Source: Sambucus nigra (lineage: Eukaryota > Streptophyta > Magnoliopsida > Dipsacales > Adoxaceae). From it: a stretch of 64,000 nucleotides of DNA. The position numbers and the translations under genes were made by a program. Under the pieces are notes generated by a model. That model ran no database searches. It saw only the letters and a list, made by a program, of their open reading frames with translations, and was not told the origin of the DNA. The stretch is taken from positions 706,214,456 through 706,278,455 of the forward strand of contig OX422207.1 in assembly GCA_949130495.1 (NCBI GenBank), in the 5' to 3' direction. Positions 48,554-60,733 of the stretch are shown one piece after another. Numbering within the stretch: the stretch's first letter is position 1; the number at the start of each line of letters is the position of its first letter.

Positions 48554-49140
48554 ATGCCCAGGTGGCAACGAGTTAATCATCGATTAATTCATTCTTTTAG
48601 TCTTTCTTCCATCTCTTCCACATTAGGAGAACCACATGTTCCCCTAGAATTTCCAATACCACGAGTCACTTCGAGTTATCCCCGAATCGACATCTCTACT
48701 TCATCCATCCATTCACCCACTATGGCCGAAGAGCGTGCCTTACGGGACTATTTTTACCCGATAATGGCCACCCCACCATCATGCATCATTCTTCCACCTA
48801 CCCCAGCGGACCAATTCAAAATTCGAATGATGACCATTTCAAAATTTGCCCGACGACCATTTCCATATTGCCCAATTTTCATGGCTCATGGTTTGTGCGG
48901 CTTTCAAAAATCGAAACTTAGATGAAGAAAATGTTTGTCTTCACTTGTTACCATTTTCTCTTCATGATAATGCATCCATGTGGCTCCAGTCCTTACCACT
49001 AGATTCTATCTATACATGGGAACAACTGGTGAATAAGTTCATGTCCAAGTTTTATCCAATGAGTAAAACTAGCGAGATGCACTAAGCCATTTAATATTTT
49101 CGCCAAAAGCTAACTGAGCAATTTTGTGAAGCTTAGGGCT
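48554..49140 (+). pseudogene. F gag
   Basis: The first frame carries MAEERALRDYFYPI and then PPTPADQFKIRM, the start of the Athila capsid region. Near 48850 the frame shifts to 48846-49085 with ENVCLHLLPFSLHDNASMWL and TWEQLVNKFMSKFYP, the hallmark gag segment (LFPFSL-D-A--WL in relatives). Stops at 49083 and soon after end the reading. A Gln-rich linker follows in a third frame to about 49380. The 1 kb between PBS and gag (47564-48553) is leader with no gene. Confidence 0.85.
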
Positions 49141-49589
49141 GTTTTCAATCGTCCACCTCCTCTCTCGAGAATATTATCACTCAATTTATCACGACTCAAC
49201 AACAAACTATGCAAGCACAAACTCAAGACATCCAAAGGCTTGCACAGAGTCTTAACCAGTTTGAGTCTGAGCGAGAGAACTGTCGTTTTTCAAGTCAACC
49301 CATTGCTAACCCTAAGGGGAATGTCAAGGAGTCAGCTTATGAGGTTGGATCCACTTCCACTCCACCCCATACCAAGCGGACATGAAAGCGGTGAGTACTC
49401 TACAATTCGATAAATAGGTTGACAATGGTGTTGTAGGTCCCGGGGATTTACAAATCCCACCCACCCAGCATTGCCCATTAGAACCTCTTCCTAAGGTTAA
49501 CCCGCCCAACAAACCCACTGAATAGAATGAGTTTAATCCTAATGAGTCCACCACTGTCTATGTGCCCAAAGAACCGTTCCCTCGTACGT

Positions 49590-50200
49590 TGGCTCCGTTT
49601 AAGAAAGCCAAAAAATTTGATGTAAAAATTAAGTTTTTTAGAATGTCCACATTAACATTCCATTCCTCACCGTGATTCAACAAGTTCCCTCCTTTGCCAA
49701 ATTCTTGAAGGACTTATACACTGTCAAGCGATGGACGAATGTGCCTCGTGATGCCTTTGTCACTGAGTAATCCACGTCCCTCATCCATGAGAATGGTATT
49801 GTAAAGTATAAAGACCCTGATCATCCCACTGTCTCTTGAATGTTAGGAGATAAGTTCACTACTCGAGATTTGCTTGATCTTGGAGCTAGTGTTAATTTTC
49901 TACCTTACTCCTTCTACCTTGAGTTAGGTTTACAAAATATGAAACCTACATGGGTTACTTTTCAACTTGAAGATTTATCTGTGAGAGTGCCTAAAGGAAT
50001 AGTCTAAGATGTTTTACTACCCTATGGATTTCATCATCATAGACACTCATGCTCTCGACCCAACCAATATTCCTATTATTTTGGGTCGCCCCTTTTTGGC
50101 AACTGCCAATGCCATCATCAATTGTCGAGGGGGTATATGAATCTTTCTATTGGCAACATGACTGTATAAGTCAATATTTTCCACCTCATGCAACAAAAGG
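49590..50200 (+). pseudogene. F protease region
   Basis: Broken frames give an Athila-type FAKFLKDLYTVKR stretch near 49700. At about 49850-49990 they give RDLLDLGASVNFLPYSFY, the DLGAS form of the aspartic protease active site. An IILGRPFLAT-like end can be read near 50070 across a shift. At least three stops interrupt the region. Confidence 0.8.
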
Positions 50201-50253
50201 CCGATGTTGATTCTATTGATGAGGTATGTGTGATTTACTCCTTAGTCTAAGAG

Positions 50254-51665
50254 ATGTTGGATTACACCTACCGAGAAGATCCTATCCACCAATGTCTTGG
50301 TCACTTAGGGTCCGATTTTGATATTGATTCCTCTATCTCAAAAGTAAATGCCTTGTTATATTCTACACCTCTGATGGACACTTGCACCTGGACCACTCCA
50401 TTTGATCCTCTCACTGTCGATACTCTTCTTTCTATGAATGACCCAGTTAACTCATGCCCCAATATTTCCTTGGACTCTATTTTCGCGTCTGAGTTCGATG
50501 CCTGTCCCGAATCACCACCTAGTTTGGTGCTGAAGCCATTACCTAATGTGGTGAAATATGCATTATTAGGCACAAATCAACATCACCTAGTAATTATCGC
50601 TTCCGATTTGACCCCGGATCAAGAAGAACAATTGGTCCACACTCTCACTCAACACAACACTGCTTTAAGGTGGACCATTTCAGACATTCAAGGTGTGAAC
50701 CTCAATGTTTGTATCCATCTCATTCATTTGGAGGAAAATGATAAGACTTCTCGTGAGCCACAACGTCGACTCAATCCAGCGATGAAGGAAGTTGTGAGAG
50801 CTAAAATTTTAAAATTGCTTGATGCCAATAGCATTTATCCCATCTCGGATAACTAATGGGTCAGTCCCATTTATGTGGTACCTAAAAAGTCTAGAGTCAT
50901 CGTTGACAAAAATAGTGACGTTGAACTTATGGCAACCCGTATACAAACCGAATGGCGTGTTTGTATTGATTATAGGAAGCTATGCTGTCACTCGCAAAGA
51001 CAACTTCCATGTACCATACCTTGATCAGATGTTTGAATGCATAGCTTACCATGCTTATTATTACTTCCTTGATGGCTATTCAGGGTACAACCAAATACAC
51101 ATTTCCCATGAAGACTAATAGAAAACTATATTTACTTGTCCCTTTAGCACATTTGCATACTCGCGTGTGCCTTTTATCCTTTGCAATGCACCTGGGATGT
51201 TTCAAAGGTGTATGACTAGTGTTTTCAGTGACATTGTAGAGCATTTTCTTGAAGTCTATATGGACGATTTTTCTGTGTTTAGTTCATCCTTTGAACAATG
51301 CCTGTTTCACCTCACAATGGTCATTCAGCGTTCTCAAAAAAAGACATTGGTACTCAATTGGTAAAAATGAAATTTTATGGTAAAAATGGCATTTTTTAGG
51401 TCATGTTTTCTCTAGCTCCGGTATTGAGGTGGATAAAGACAAATTTGACTTAATTTCCACGCTTCCTATTCCTAAGTCTATTAAGCATATTCGCTCCTTC
51501 TTAGGACATGCGGGCTTCTACTGGCACTTCATTAAGGACTTTTCTAAAATCTCTCAACCTTTAACAACCCTTTTATCCAAAGATGTCCCATTTGTCTTTG
51601 ATGAAGCATGTGTCGCAAACTTTGAGCGTCTTAAAGCTGAGCTCACTTCCGCTCCTATCATGTAA
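50254..51665 (+). pseudogene. F reverse transcriptase
   Basis: The frame 50254-50856 carries the pre-RT linker (SDLTPDQEEQLVHTL, ALRWTISDIQG) and the RT start (RRLNPAMKEVVRAKILKLLD). A stop at 50854 interrupts the WVSPIYVVPKK motif. Further pieces hold DGYSGYNQI at about 51070, PFILCNAPGMFQRCM at 51167, the catalytic YMDD at 51257-51268, and HIRSFLGHAGFYWHFIKDF in 51429-51665. The catalytic Asp pair is kept, but at least four breaks are present. Confidence 0.88.
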
Positions 51666-52200
51666 CCTCCCAATTGGTCTCTCCAATTTGATCTCATATG
51701 TGATGCATCTAAATTCTCACTTTGTGTCGTGCTTGGACAACAAGTTGGCAAGTTCCCGCACATAATCTATTAGGATAGCAAAACCCTTAATGATGCTCAA
51801 CTTTATTACAAGACCAATGAAAAGGAGTTTTTAGTGGGGTTGTGTTTGCTCTTGATAAATTTCGCTCATATTTCATAGGTTCCCTTATCATCGTGTATAT
51901 TTACCATGCTTACCTTAAGCATCTTCTTCATAATAAGGATTCCAAACCATGATTGATACAATGGATTTTATTACTTAAAGAGTTTAACCTTAAATTTCAT
52001 GATAAGAAAGGTTGTGAAAATGTTATTGTTGACTATCTCTCTTGCATTATTGCCACGCCTGACTATGATCCAGTTCCCCTTTCTGAGTCAATTCCTGATG
52101 AAATTTTTTTCTTCATTTTCACCTCGCCTTGGTATGCTAATATTGTCAACATCCTTGTTACCGATCAACTTCCTAATCATTGGTCAAAATAGGTTCGCTC
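51666..52200 (+). pseudogene. F RNase H and linker
   Basis: Following directly in shifted frames are LICDASKFSLCVVLGQQ, a DSKTLNDAQLYYKTNEKEF segment and VDYLSCIIATPD, where ADxLSR is usual. The linker 51953-52192 then leads to the integrase. Confidence 0.8.
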
Positions 52201-53202
52201 CAAATTCATGGCGAATGTGAGGTTTTACTCTTGAGATAACCCGTTTCTTTAGAAGTATTGCCTTGATCAAGTCATTCGTCGATGTGTTCCTGAGTGTGAT
52301 CAACTCAGTATTCTTTCCTTTTTCCATGATAGTGCTTGTGGATGACACTTTGGTTCAAAGAAAACTATCGTGAAAATTTTCCAAAGTGGTTTCTATTGGC
52401 CCACCCTTTTTTGCGATGCCCATCAATATTGCGAGGCTTGTTCCAATTGCCAACACTCTGGGCGTCTCTCTCGTCATATGATGCCTCTCACAACCATCCT
52501 CATTGTTGAAACTTTTGATGTGTGGGGTATCGATTTGATAGGATCATTTCCCTCCTCTTATGGTTTTCATTATATTCTAGTTGTTGTTGACTGTGTCTTG
52601 AAATGGATTGAAGCAATCACCTATCGCACAAATGACCATCGCGTTGTGTTCAAATTTCTTAAGGAGTATATCTTCACATATTTTGGCACCCAAAAATCTA
52701 TCATTAGTGATGGGGTAAATATTTTTGTAATCGAGTCTTTGAACATCTTGAAAAAATAATGTTGTTACCCACCAGGTTGGTCTCTCTTCCCATCCCCAGA
52801 CTAGTGGTCATGTTGAGGTCTCCAACCGCGAGATCGAGAAGATTCTTGAAAAAATCGTCAATTCTAATAGGAAATATTGGTCCTTACGCTTGAACGACGC
52901 GTTGTGGGAATACCATACTTCTTACAAGACTCTGATTAGCATGTCTCCTTATCATTTGGTCTTTGGCAAGCCTTGCCAATTTGGTGTCGAGCTTGAACAT
53001 CATGCATATTGGGTTGTCAAAGCCCTTAATTTTGATATTGACGAGGAAGGAGTCCATAAGAAGATACAACTTAATGAATTAGATGAGATAAGAAATAATG
53101 CCTATGATTTATCTAATAAGTATAAGGGCAGGATGAAGTGGATCCATGACGAAAGCATCGTGTATAAAGAATTCCTCCTGGCCAAAAAGTTTTGTTGTAT
53201 AA
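52200..53202 (+). pseudogene. F integrase, part before G
   Basis: Zinc-domain remains (FHDSACG, then CEACSNCQ) are followed by VWGIDLIGSFPSSYG (Asp), SIISDGVNIF (Asp) and HPQTSGHVEVSNREI (Glu) in two frames. The frame 52890-53202 continues with YHTSYKTLISMSPYHLVFGK, the usual Athila post-core region, until G interrupts it at 53203. Confidence 0.87.
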
Positions 53203-54677
53203 TGATCACGCGTGAAACGCGACGTCGGTCAAGACGCCGGTCCCTGTTTTCTATTTCATCGCGCTGATACAAAAACCTAAGTTACGACTGCACTTTCGAT
53301 ACAAGTATAGGTGTAAGTCGGGTATCGAACCCACAGGGAGTGTTAGTATATCTCGTAATCGGTTTATTAATTCAAGAATAAAAGTGTAAAAGGTGATGGG
53401 TGAATGTATATAAAAGAAAAGAAAGAAGTTAAGTCTAAATAAAAGTAAAGCGAGGATCGGGATAACATCCAAACATATGGCTCGAAACAACTATTAATTA
53501 GAATTCTAGCTCGAGAGCAATTTAATCGAGCATTATTAATTAATCATAAACTGCACACAATAAGGAATTTAAGCCAAAGTTGCGTGAATAAACATTTAAC
53601 CGAAAATTGGTCGCAGACGAATTAAATGCGGATTATCTCTATAAACACTAACGTTGCATGACAGAGAAAGTTAAACGCGTAATAATCCTACTTTAATACG
53701 CACGAGTTCAATTAAACGCAATTCTCCACAAAACCTAATTTTCAAAGCTCGTGGCCCGTAAATGATAGAATGAAATCCCGACCCTATTTATCTAAGGGTA
53801 CATCATGCACTAAACTAATTTATACAAATTAAACTAGGAAAGTAGCAAATAAAGTAAGCAAACTAATTAACAAAGCATGAAACTAGGTTACAAAGCAAGA
53901 ATTAAGGAAATACAAACTATATTAAATGGAGAGGATGATGAATAGTTCACTTACAAGCCCAAATGGATGTCAAACCAAGAAGAAATGAAGAAGAACTCTC
54001 CAAAAACACTCAAACCCTAAGCTATTCTAACTTGAAAAGAAATCTCCCTGATATTTACACAAAAATGGGTTATATAGTAAGTTGGAATTAAAATAGAAAA
54101 GAAAAGGAAAAAGAAAAGAAAAGAAAAAATATTAGCTGGAAACAAGGGATCGATCGATCGATCCCTTTGATCGATCGATCGATGATTGAAAATCAAGCCC
54201 ACTATCTCAGCTCGATGGCAAAATTTTATAAGTAACGATCGATCGATCCTTTTGATCGATCGATCGATCAACCAGGGCTGCTTCTCTTTTTCTCCTGTTT
54301 TTGCATGTTTGGAATTACCTGCCACTAGAAATGCCGTAACTTCTTCGTTAGGGATCGGAATCGCGCACCGTTTGCAGCCACGTGAAGTTTGCGAGGAGGG
54401 ATACAACTTCCATGAAGAGATGGTCGAAGTGCCCAAAATGTGAATTGACTAGAATGCCCTTGAACATGAGATTGTGTACGGAACTTGAGCGGAATGTGTC
54501 CGAACTCCATACTTAGTACCTAAATACCTACAAAAATGCAATTTTACGTCATATATCATGTTAACAATATAAACCGAGGTTGTATGGTTAACGGACTTAA
54601 ATATAGAGATTAAGGCACCTAGGGGGGTAAAATGCGTAGGTTCGAGAGATGAAATACGTAATATTTGCTTATTATCA
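53203..54677 (-). mobile_element. Element G: solo LTR of the D family inside F integrase
   Basis: It runs from TGATCACGCG to GCTTATTATCA and is flanked by perfect 5-bp duplications TATAA (53198-53202, 54678-54682). On the minus strand it aligns along its length with the LTRs of D, including the GATCGA tract (54148-54270) and a TATA box. No interior is left, so the two LTRs of the element recombined. Removal of G and one TATAA restores collinearity of the F pol reading. Confidence 0.93.
54148..54270. repeat. GATCGA palindromic tract in G
   Basis: Four GATCGA runs in two pairs, each pair separated by a short cccttt or cctttt spacer, with about 60 bp between pairs. It is the counterpart of the tracts in D but rearranged. 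Confidence 0.9.
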
Positions 54678-54682
54678 TATAA

Positions 54683-54895
54683 TTCTTGGCTTAATCTCTC
54701 TCCCGAGAAATTGAAAACAAGGTGGTATGGACCCTTTATTGTTGACTCAGTTACTCTTTATGGTGCCTCACCATGCAAAACCCCAAGGATGGTAGCCTCT
54801 TTCAGGTCAATAGTGAACGTTTGAATCCTTTCTTAGAGCTTGGCCCCACTCACATTGAAGAACTTGACCTTGTTGATCCAATTTATGAAGACTAA
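54683..54895 (+). pseudogene. F integrase, C-terminal part after G
   Basis: The frame continues with NLSPEKLKTRWYGPF, the GPF/GPY-type C-terminal motif of gypsy integrases, and then VASFRS(I)VN. A shift follows, and a stop at 54893-54895 closes a reading that ends in LVDPIYED. Confidence 0.8.
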
Positions 54896-56839
54896 AGTTT
54901 TAGCCTTATTTGGGGGTTATTATCATCACCCCATTTTTTTGCCGCCCTGCTCTTTCCTAGTTCTTCTCCTTAGGGTGAGATCCATTCGGTCTGGCTGAAG
55001 ACATTAAACTTAATGCTACCGGGAGGTAATCCGTGATTTCTTGTATGAGTCTTATACTATTTGGGGGGGGGGGGGGGGGGGGTCACATCACCCTATGCTT
55101 TCCCATTTTATAGACTTGTACACCTTTTTTTTAATTTATGATTTCTTCAGGTTTATTCTTGGATTCCTCTGTCCACTTCGTTAGCGGTTGATTCTGGTAA
55201 TATTTTCCTCCCCTTTGCTCTCAATTTAAAAAATCATTTCATTTAACATCGAGTATGATGTTCCTTTTTGTTGGGGGGGGGGGATTTATCAAAATCATAC
55301 CCCTTTTGAATTAATATAAATAAATTCAAAACCTGATTTTTTTTTAAAAAAAATCGTTTAGTTTCTTTCATCTCACTAATTGATGTGAAGTTTTTATCAT
55401 CCATGCTTTAAGTTTAGGAATCAAACTGGAGGATTTATTTTTCTATAGCTTATGTAATACATAACAAGGCATGTTTCACCATGAATTTCTAGACTCAACA
55501 AAATTTGCCCACTTATCACGTCACTACGGTTTAGAGTTGAAGAGTACTACAATTCTGAAGAGAACCTTAAGGATCACTAGTGGATACTTTAGCTTGTGAG
55601 ATTCATGCTTTTTACCTTTTAGAGCGTTTTACCCAATCTTCGAGTCACAAGTTGATTCAACTTCCTTTGGGTTCACACTTAAATTGTTATATGATCATAT
55701 TATTCTTTATTAAAATTTTTGGCTTGATCACTGAGAACGACATCACTTTCGAGTTGTAAGAAACACATGCATTGAAATTTGTCCCGAACACTAGATTTTA
55801 TTCCATGCACTTTTCCCATTGCATTCCCATATTCCAACATATTCCCCATACCATCCATTTATAATCTCCATTAATATAACATCCATCATTTTGAGAAAAA
55901 AGAGTTATTTTCCCAAATATAAAACGTAATCCATGTTAAGAGTATCAAAAAGAAAAGAAAAAAGAGAAAAACAAAAAAAAAATAGAAAAATAGAAAGAAA
56001 AAAAATCAAAAAAAAAGAGAGAAAAAAAAGAGAGTTTCAAGTAAAGTTTGTGAAATAAAGACATTTGTAACTAAAGTGTAGAACACTCTTCTCGTATATC
56101 CATCATCCATTCATCCTATCCTGCCTCATATCATCATATCCTTCCCATTTCATTTCCCCTTCACATATAAACATCCATATTTTCCAGCAAATGAAAGTCA
56201 ACATGGTGATTAACTCGACGTTCTCGCTATAGTGATTAGCTTCCTTTCATGATATCACTTTTCTTTCTAAATGTTCGTTCTTTCTTATACGTGTGTGAGA
56301 CGTTTGACCTTACTTACATTTATTCACCTCCTAACACACAAGAGCGATACACTAACCCAAATCTCAAGAGTTCGTTTGAGAGAGCTATATTCCGTGAGAT
56401 TTTGAAGTTGAAGCGTTGATTCCAAAAAATAAATCTAGGAATTACTCTTATGATACTCGACCCGTTTTGACTGATTCACACACACACACACACACGTTGA
56501 GTTCGGGGAAGAATGTGCCTTGAGTATTTACTTAGCTAAACTTTTTTCACGTTTCTAGCTTGTATTCCTCAAAATATTTATCTCACGATGGATTGTGCGA
56601 TTATTCTATGTCTAATAAGAGATTGACTGCCATTTGCGAATAAAGAATTTTGTGGGTATATTCCCTCCAAACTCTCACGACACACAACTCATCCTATATG
56701 ACAACTTATAGGTTCAAAGGCTTGTTCCACATGCTTAGTGAAATCTCAAGTGCCCACGAAAGTGGTACACTTTTGGTTTCTTGTCTTTCCTTCTCTCTAT
56801 ATTTTGCTCGAGGACTAGCAATGTTTTGTTTAGGGGTGG
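54896..56839 (+). other. Non-coding 3' region of F
   Basis: It has a run of 20 G at 55063-55082 and a second of 11 at 55276-55286. Other features are an A-rich purine tract at 55935-56035, a short CA repeat at 56478-56495, and the module cgaaagtgg (56757) with ggactagcaatg (56812-56823) just before the polypurine tract. No env-like gene is readable. Confidence 0.7.
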
Positions 56840-59465
56840 TGTGATAAGAACTCAAAAATGTATATTTTATACCCTGAATAAACGTATTTTAATTTCCAAT
56901 TCTCGACAAAATTAGGTCTTATGGGCCTAATTATTTATTATGGACGCTTGATTGCAGTTGTGGTTCCCAAAGCTCTATTTCGAGGCAATTTGCAGCAAGA
57001 AATGGCTAAATCACCTCTATCGTAATTGAGCCAAAACCTACCCCGAACCCGATGTGTGTTGAGTTTGTACTTTTATTAATTTTTATATTTTTATTTCGAG
57101 TCGTTTTTATTTTTAGTATTTATTTTAAATTTATTTAGGATTTATTTGCAATTTCTTGTATTTCTTTTTATTTAATGTTGTTTCATTTTGATTTTTAGTT
57201 TTTTATTTCTATTTTATTTTTATTAGGATAATTTTTTTTAGGAATTTATGTTTTAGTTTAATTTGATTTTGTCTTTAGTTTTTATAGAAGGTTAATTTTA
57301 ATTTTAATTTTCTTTTTATTTAGAGTCTTTTTAGTTTCATATGTTTTATTATTTTTATTTTCTTTTTAATTTGATTTTTTTAGTTAGGAATTTTTTTAAA
57401 AACTTTTTTTAGTTAATTTTTATTTTTACTTCTTTTTTAAAGTAAAAACACACATACACACCATTCCATACACCTAAAACACACTCAAACATAACTAACA
57501 CACCCACAGACATTGTCCTGCAGCTTACACACATAATAACAACACAACCTCATCTTCAACCTCCCAACAACACCCTCTACCTCTCTCCCTCCTCCCTTCC
57601 ACCATAACCAAAACCCATCTCTCAATCTCCCACCACCACCAATACCCACCACCCCGGCCCGCTGCTACCACCAAATGTCAACCCCTTCAACTTCTACCCG
57701 AACCCCTATTGCCCATACACCTTAAACCCGTGAGACCCAATTGCAATCCAAGCATAAAACCCATGCCCCGGTGTCACCAACCCGAACCACCTGCCTATGC
57801 CTAACTCTGACACCTGTTCAACTCGAGATATCTCTAACCCGAAATCCACCTGTGTAAACCGACCCCCATACCCGATTTTGATCTAACATCCGTCCACCTC
57901 CTGAAAAACTCAGCACTAGCTCGCCGCCCAACAATTTTCAACTCCGACCACCTGCAGTCACACCACTATGGCAGCACCCAAATTCGACCATATACCCACC
58001 TATTAACCTCCATTTCGATCCCCAACAGCCTTAAACCCATCAAAAATCGAAACCAGACCCACTTTCGATTCCAAACACATTTCCCATCACCACATAACCC
58101 GGATGCCCATTTCAACATCCAAGATTCAACCCATTTCATTTTTCGACTCTCCACACGAACCACGACATGCTCCACTGGACAAACCCGCCTTGACCCTCTC
58201 CCATACCTACAACTCGAATTCAATACCTCTCTTACCCATATCCCATTGACCCATCTTCAAAGACCCAACCTTATAACCTCCCTTTTTACCATTACCAGAT
58301 TTCATCCATCTGCCAAATCCCAAACCAAAAACAAAAGGACCCAAATGTTAAAAGCCTTTATTACCCATTTCCAAAAATACCCTTAACTTGCCCCTCATGT
58401 CAAATCTGATTTGTTCATCTCCATTTCCCACATGCAATCACTCATCATTACCAAAATACCCTTATTCCCCTTTTCACACCTCATTAATCACATGCACATC
58501 TCAATTCTCCCATTTATATCCCTAGACACTTGCACATTATAGAAGGAAGAAGAAGACCCAATAAGAAAAAGATAATTCTAGAGGTAAAAAAAACTGTTGA
58601 CAGAGAGTAGGATTTTTTTTAGAAATTCATTTGGTGTTTTTTTAGTGATTGTAATTAAATGAGAATATTGTTGAAGCGTTGAAGATCAATTGCCAATTCG
58701 ATTCTATTTAGGCTTGATTATCTTCTCTCTAATTTTCATTTAATGCTTTTCCTTTGTTATTATTTTTGTAAGATGATGATTATGGAGGGTTAATCTCCCA
58801 TTCAAGGGATGAATTGAAGCCCCCATGAATTCAATTAATTTAGTTTGTTAATTATACTTTAGTTGAATTCCTTTGATTAGTAAATTCAATTCCTGCCCTT
58901 AATTTTTCATTGAGAAATGAAAAACAATCTTTGAGAAAGGATTGAAAATTGTGTTAATATTTTATTATTTGATTCAAACTAGATATAGGCTTATGAAATT
59001 GATTAAAATATTAATATAACTTTTATCTTGTCTAAATTAAAATTAGGTGGGTGAATTGATCACAGCGGGTGATTCATTTGATTAATTTTAATTTATTTTT
59101 GAGTTAAATTTGTGGGAATTAAAATTACTTTTCTAAAACGATATTTAATTAATTCATTAGTGTTATGAGAATTACCTATTGAATTACATAAATATTTTGT
59201 ATTACCCCTTCAAATTAGATTAGTTGTCTGAATTGGGAGTGGATGTACACCCCTTGAACTATTCTCTTATTTTTTTACATTTCACTCACCATTCATCCCA
59301 CACTTTTACTTAGTTCTTCACATTTTCATTCTAGTTGAGTAGCACTTTTCTTACTTAGTTCTTAGTTTAGTTCACTTTCACATCTCAAAATTATTTTAAT
59401 ATTGAAAAACCAAAAAAAAAAGTATAAACAAAAAAAAATTGAAATAGAAAATTATATAAAAAATT
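56840..59465 (+). repeat. 3' LTR of F, right end missing
   Basis: It starts TGTGATAAGAAC after ttaggggtgg and follows the 5' LTR to about 59465 (AT-rich, after attgaaaaacc). The last 200 bp or so, including the cgacaacaca end, are absent. Confidence 0.85.
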
Positions 59466-60733
59466 TAGTTGAGTTTTGTGTTGTTTATACCTATATATGT
59501 GCTAGTGTTTGAAGTATAAAGATTAAAAACACGATAGTGAACATAAAGATATGAATGGGTGTGAACAAGATACAGATGAATTATGACCCAAATACTCAAA
59601 TATGTTCATGACATTTTATTTGACCGCAAAACTTTATCAAACTAAGATTAGCCTTAAGTGACAAGATAAAGTGAACTCTATAAACAAACAAGAACAATGC
59701 ACACAAGCCTATAATATTGATGATTCTATAAATCAATATCGTATTGACATGATAAGCATAACTATAATTCATTGTGAAAACCCGTTGATTTTCAACTATA
59801 CATACTCAAAAGAAAAACATATAACATATTTTCTATTGACTCAATTGTCTTGAAGGCATCACTATTGAAAATCAAACAAAGTAAAATTGTTGTCCTTGGC
59901 ATTTTTTCTAATTTTATTACCTTTAACCAATTCATTAGGATCTTGCAAATGGAGGCTTTCCCCCAAAGGAGATTTGATCCTTTCATTGCCCTTTTCCCGT
60001 GAAACCTCATATTTTTCAATAAAAAAAATTCTCACGGGCAACAGTTCTTACATGAACAAATACCCTATAGTCACAAAATATGTAGATGACAATATTGATG
60101 GGAGAATATCCCATATAACTCAAATATAACACGTGAAGTTAAAATTCAAATATCTCGTGCATGTATGTGCGGAGGAATATACAAAGCGAATCCATTAAGC
60201 GAATCAAAGTCGAAACAAGTCCATGCAAGCATGATTAAGAATAATCTAAGTATTAAGAATCATAACCAAATGTCATAGTCATGTGGATAAGAAGCAATTA
60301 ATTGGATCAAACACAATTGAAGCACACTATATATATATATGGCTCACTTGAGTCTAAAACATAGGAGCTTATCTAGTTTGGAAATAGAGTCACAATTTGT
60401 GTCATCCTTATTTTTACCCAAGCCTCATTGCCTTTTCATGATCATCAAAGATAATTTCTTCATGAGAAGCTTCAACAGGTAGAAAACCAAAACACAATCA
60501 CTTTAGGATTACATTTCATTGCATGTTGCATTTATGATGTGTGTGTGTGAATTTAATTTGGTTTAAAATATATTTCTACAATTTTTAATGATTTTTTGGA
60601 ATTTTTTTAACAATAAAATCTTTTTTTAGAAATTAAAATTAGGGTTTTAAATTGTTTAAGCTTAATTAGAAATTTTGAATCATACTAAAAACTTTCTTGG
60701 GTAGAATCCTAAAGCGCTAGAGAATGTTGGGGA
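59466..60733. other. Unassigned AT-rich DNA
   Basis: No gene or repeat end was recognised. Short ORFs at 59671-59853, 59792-60019 and 59887-60129 have no supporting motif. The region may be flanking DNA of H or an unknown insertion that replaced the end of F. Confidence 0.4.

Larger units (their letters stand above)
44689..59465 (+). mobile_element. Element F: Athila-lineage Ty3/gypsy retrotransposon, interrupted by solo LTR G
   Basis: A long 5' LTR (44689-47530), an Asp tRNA-type PBS, gag, protease, RT, RNase H and integrase, a non-coding 3' region and a right LTR (56840-about 59465) are in order. LTR length, PBS, the protease motif DLGAS and the gag motif fit Athila. No env-like ORF is left in the 1.9 kb after pol. 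The right LTR lacks its last 200 bp or so and passes into unrelated DNA, so no TSD can be checked. Confidence 0.88.

Noticed and set aside
59887..60129. YVDD in a short ORF, taken as a possible RT remnant
   Set aside because: No other RT motif is found on either side in any frame; four residues are not enough.
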